Source: Candidatus Latescibacterota bacterium
GTDB lineage: Bacteria > Latescibacterota > UBA2968 > GCA-2709665
DNA: 6,936 nt
Assembly (NCBI GenBank): GCA_030746455.1
Contig: JASLMQ010000948.1
Location: 1-6,936 of the forward strand
Reading direction: 5' to 3'
The notes under the pieces were generated by a model. The model saw only the letters and a program-made list of their open reading frames with translations, made no database searches and was not told where the DNA came from. Position numbers and translations under genes: made by a program. Of this stretch, positions 5,601 to 6,936 are shown piece by piece; within the stretch, counting starts at the first letter, position 1; each line of letters opens with the position of its first letter.

Positions 5601-6936
5601 CAAGGACGTTCCCAAGTGGCTGGGCGGGCTGGACCGCGACGCGGCGAACGCCGGACTGGCGCTCTACAGCCTCTACAACGTGGCCGGCCCCACGGCGGTG
5701 GCCTCGCCCAGACTAGCCGAGTTCCTCAAAGTGGGCGAGAACTTCTTCTCGCGAGGAGGCGTCTACTACCTCTCACTCGCCGCGGGAGTCAACCTCGACG
5801 CAATTGGCATCGGCGACTTCGAGTTCTTCCGCGATCAGTGGAACATGCGCGGCGACCGGATGGTGCTGCCCACCGGCGAAACCTACGGGGGCTTCTGCGT
5901 CCCGAAGGAGTTCTCGCTTCTATATGCCATCATCATCGCGGCGGTGAATCCGACCACCTCATCCGAGCTGCTGACCAATTTCGGGGTGCCGAAGGAGGCG
6001 CAGAACGCCGTGGTGGAGGATCTCCGCAAGCTGCTCCGGCTCCGGCTGGAGTGCGGCGATGACCTGGAGTGGGACGCCCGGGCCGCCAAGATGCTGGAGG
6101 AGCGGTACAAGGACTACTTCTCGACGCTGGGCAAGGCCGGCTACATCGCACGGCTGCCGCAGATCGCCTCGACGCTGGAGAAGGCGGGGATCCTGTCGGC
6201 CGAGGACGAGGCTCAGAAGCAGCTGGCCTTCGAGTTCACCTACTGGGTCAACAAGAAGGCCCAGGGGCTGGAGGAGATCAACCGCGCCGGCGTGTTCCGC
6301 AAGGTGCACCTGATTCGGCAGCTGGTGAACGAGTCCAGGCGCAAGAACCCGGAGGTCTCCCCCGATGAGAAGCTGATCGGGATGATGGGGGCACCGTACA
6401 AGGAAGGATCCCGCAAGCACGGCAAGGAGATCCCCATCACCGATGTCCGGTTCAGTGCGGGCGCTCGCAAACTGGAGATCTACGCGGGCACCGCGGAGGA
6501 TCACCTCCTGAAGGACATCGACCCCGAGGGCCGGGAGATCATCAAGCGGATGTTCGAGGGCTGGAAGTCGCCTTCCGATATCCGGGTCGTGGGCACCTGC
6601 ACGGCCTCCGATCTGCTCAACCACGTCCCGGGATCGGGCCTGGAGGATGTCCAGGCCGAGGTCTACGGCGCGCTCCGAGAGGCGGGGATCGACGACAGCG
6701 TGATCGAGGCCAACAGCGCGGTCTATGGCGGTGACCTCGGGCTGTGGTCGGGGATCAAGGAGATGCCCGAGGCAGAGCGCCGCGCGCTGATCGACACCAT
6801 CGGCGCGAAGATCCACCTCCTGGTGATCGAGAAGCGGGGGATCTTCCGAACCTACGAGCAGGCTATCCAGGGCGTCGACTTCGTGGATCTGAGCATTCCG
6901 GATCCGGAGCTGCTGGACCTGATAGACGACCTGCCG
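2641..6936 (+). CDS. Very large uncharacterised cytoplasmic protein (at least 1432 residues, 3' end outside window)
   Basis: I do not recognise this protein. One frame is open from ATG 2641 to the window end, 1432 codons without a stop, with steady G/C third-base preference, its own promoter and a well-placed ribosome-binding site. Visible layout: a Lys/Ser/Ala-rich flexible stretch (about 28-64); a short strand-rich segment (101-135); long charged helical segments, with likely coiled coil near 380-442; an aromatic-rich segment (about 500-555); a strongly basic patch (668-707) in an otherwise acid-rich chain; a helix-turn-helix-like stretch (868-887); and a glycine- and aromatic-rich block (about 965-1110) holding GETYGGFCVPKE with Cys1086, the most enzyme-like part. 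The remainder to 1432 is mixed helix and strand, including Cys1320 in VVGTCTASD. There is no signal peptide, P-loop, CxxC pair, HExxH or clear membrane helix; 1093-1102 is hydrophobic but too short. It could be a large enzyme, scaffold or regulator; no function is assigned. As a real gene, sure. Confidence 0.9.
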   Translation, partial: MAMQDDRFVLPITKLEKAYEDEGVFVPRRGEGKAVASASLTLSATGKSKGSVAALKPSKAATKKLLGQAERTRSHVAGALAMLASMRTKKSVSAVLARVPKARLRVPVELLSSHDVLMDVATPDRPTIRFDVDVAASVRAEHDDGLEALYALGLLCAWARIGGADARGALLAGLSFYEDLGDEVCGSLQDALKQPAIDAGNAFGRFLREGAGASEHEKIRLSAWVRARTQIELPYSADRVRRAMREETDLASLRQRIFDEINDTYIPEVDTAACERVSEWALENDIRLVGGRFSRAFYLDAMLMASSHVLPSRALSKSIAAFQKAFSGSELEFKTEGLSLSLEAVGGEAQKVINLAGRDQVSVAEVEGILRRFTQALRDFESKGLKELDRIELDRRATIAEELRGRGGRSATRQGITRDRAEVKGKVEAAMKAVSMLQNALVEAPSREPSFMVFFQRLFPLDALNMGIVNELEDPFFGEDDEVHELIRECGHRMYVTPNLQAWLKHCDDWIEALPAYATYEIIPGEGGSYKVRAWVFRGIMEDMYRRHAPDWALNIEEVMDLEHVSLARELLAAQMKLVGEAEAQAAKSDPGPGGWDKAREEAIRQLLKEKARPGDIAAVAAVVAQAYDNLCEDVAARRQEGDLSRVDALREVLDNAVPEGNLLAAARKAAGRGRRGLAQACAKIVTSKRLKAKANALEPLAMKRRRNLPCIHVLTTLGPGETEINVQNWLEESMGLFNLSRSYNLEPEAQKRATGYRDRLVSVGSRLVADLDLEGDLYRIIQEDGLSPERDEDREQGILRLLASYPEVAADAAKLALLIDHEEEQGLRERNPKDASEPRRVVDHIAVNPRIEAGAIRKVVESNDLGATVRDAARERGLSRANASAAVVAVNPDFVKEKESIARSEARQKVLDSLGLAGEAAGYMRSRLDTDVALIRARRELIAENGLSQEMNNPRYRYDATGPFKKYNILYTPSRVDLGADEVESVKDVPKWLGGLDRDAANAGLALYSLYNVAGPTAVASPRLAEFLKVGENFFSRGGVYYLSLAAGVNLDAIGIGDFEFFRDQWNMRGDRMVLPTGETYGGFCVPKEFSLLYAIIIAAVNPTTSSELLTNFGVPKEAQNAVVEDLRKLLRLRLECGDDLEWDARAAKMLEERYKDYFSTLGKAGYIARLPQIASTLEKAGILSAEDEAQKQLAFEFTYWVNKKAQGLEEINRAGVFRKVHLIRQLVNESRRKNPEVSPDEKLIGMMGAPYKEGSRKHGKEIPITDVRFSAGARKLEIYAGTAEDHLLKDIDPEGREIIKRMFEGWKSPSDIRVVGTCTASDLLNHVPGSGLEDVQAEVYGALREAGIDDSVIEANSAVYGGDLGLWSGIKEMPEAERRALIDTIGAKIHLLVIEKRGIFRTYEQAIQGVDFVDLSIPDPELLDLIDDLP

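Noticed and set aside
5917..5946. Possible transmembrane helix, residues 1093-1102 of the large protein
   Set aside because: The hydrophobic run is only about ten residues and is flanked by a turn-rich Gly/Pro segment and Asn-Pro; more likely a buried core strand or helix.
5179..5952. Three AVNP tetrapeptides (residues 847-850, 890-893 and 1101-1104) as a repeat
   Set aside because: The flanking residues do not align, so there is no convincing repeat unit.
2641..6936. Glycyl-radical enzyme identity suggested by the FCVP tetrapeptide
   Set aside because: The expected cysteine-loop context and the C-terminal RVxGY glycine loop are not seen in the window, and the surrounding sequence does not resemble pyruvate formate-lyase relatives.

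Overview
The window is GC-rich bacterial DNA with strong G/C preference at third codon positions. It is coded entirely on the + strand and has no RNA genes, CRISPR arrays or insertion sequences that I can see. The lineage cannot be fixed from the sequence. A stand-alone homocysteine methyltransferase beside an MtaA-like protein is a combination seen in anaerobic or uncultured Gram-negative groups that use corrinoid-dependent methyl transfer, but that is only a hint.

Positions 1-2378 hold three tightly spaced genes that look like one operon. The first is the C-terminal part of a Cof/SPP-type HAD phosphatase, cut by the window start. The second is a compact zinc-dependent homocysteine S-methyltransferase with all three zinc cysteines. 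The third is a uroporphyrinogen-decarboxylase-fold protein of the MtaA/MtbA methylcobamide methyltransferase family, with an intact His-x-Cys...Cys zinc site and an unusually short N-terminus. The last two probably handle methyl groups carried on a corrinoid protein. No corrinoid protein or substrate-specific methyltransferase lies in the window.

Positions 2379-2640 are an intergenic region. It contains a modest terminator-like hairpin, a local A/T-rich dip with a good sigma70-type promoter (perfect TTGACA, 17-base spacer, TTTATT), a roughly 110-base leader with a small inverted repeat, and a strong ribosome-binding site.

From 2641 to the window end (6936) one reading frame stays open for 1432 codons with no stop. 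This gene fills 62 percent of the window and continues beyond it. The protein appears cytoplasmic, is mostly helical and charged, and has no signal peptide, convincing membrane helix, or nucleotide-binding, metal-cluster or protease motif that I recognise. I cannot assign it to a family. Its own promoter and ribosome-binding site mark it as separately controlled from the methyltransferase operon. It is the main candidate for something undescribed here.
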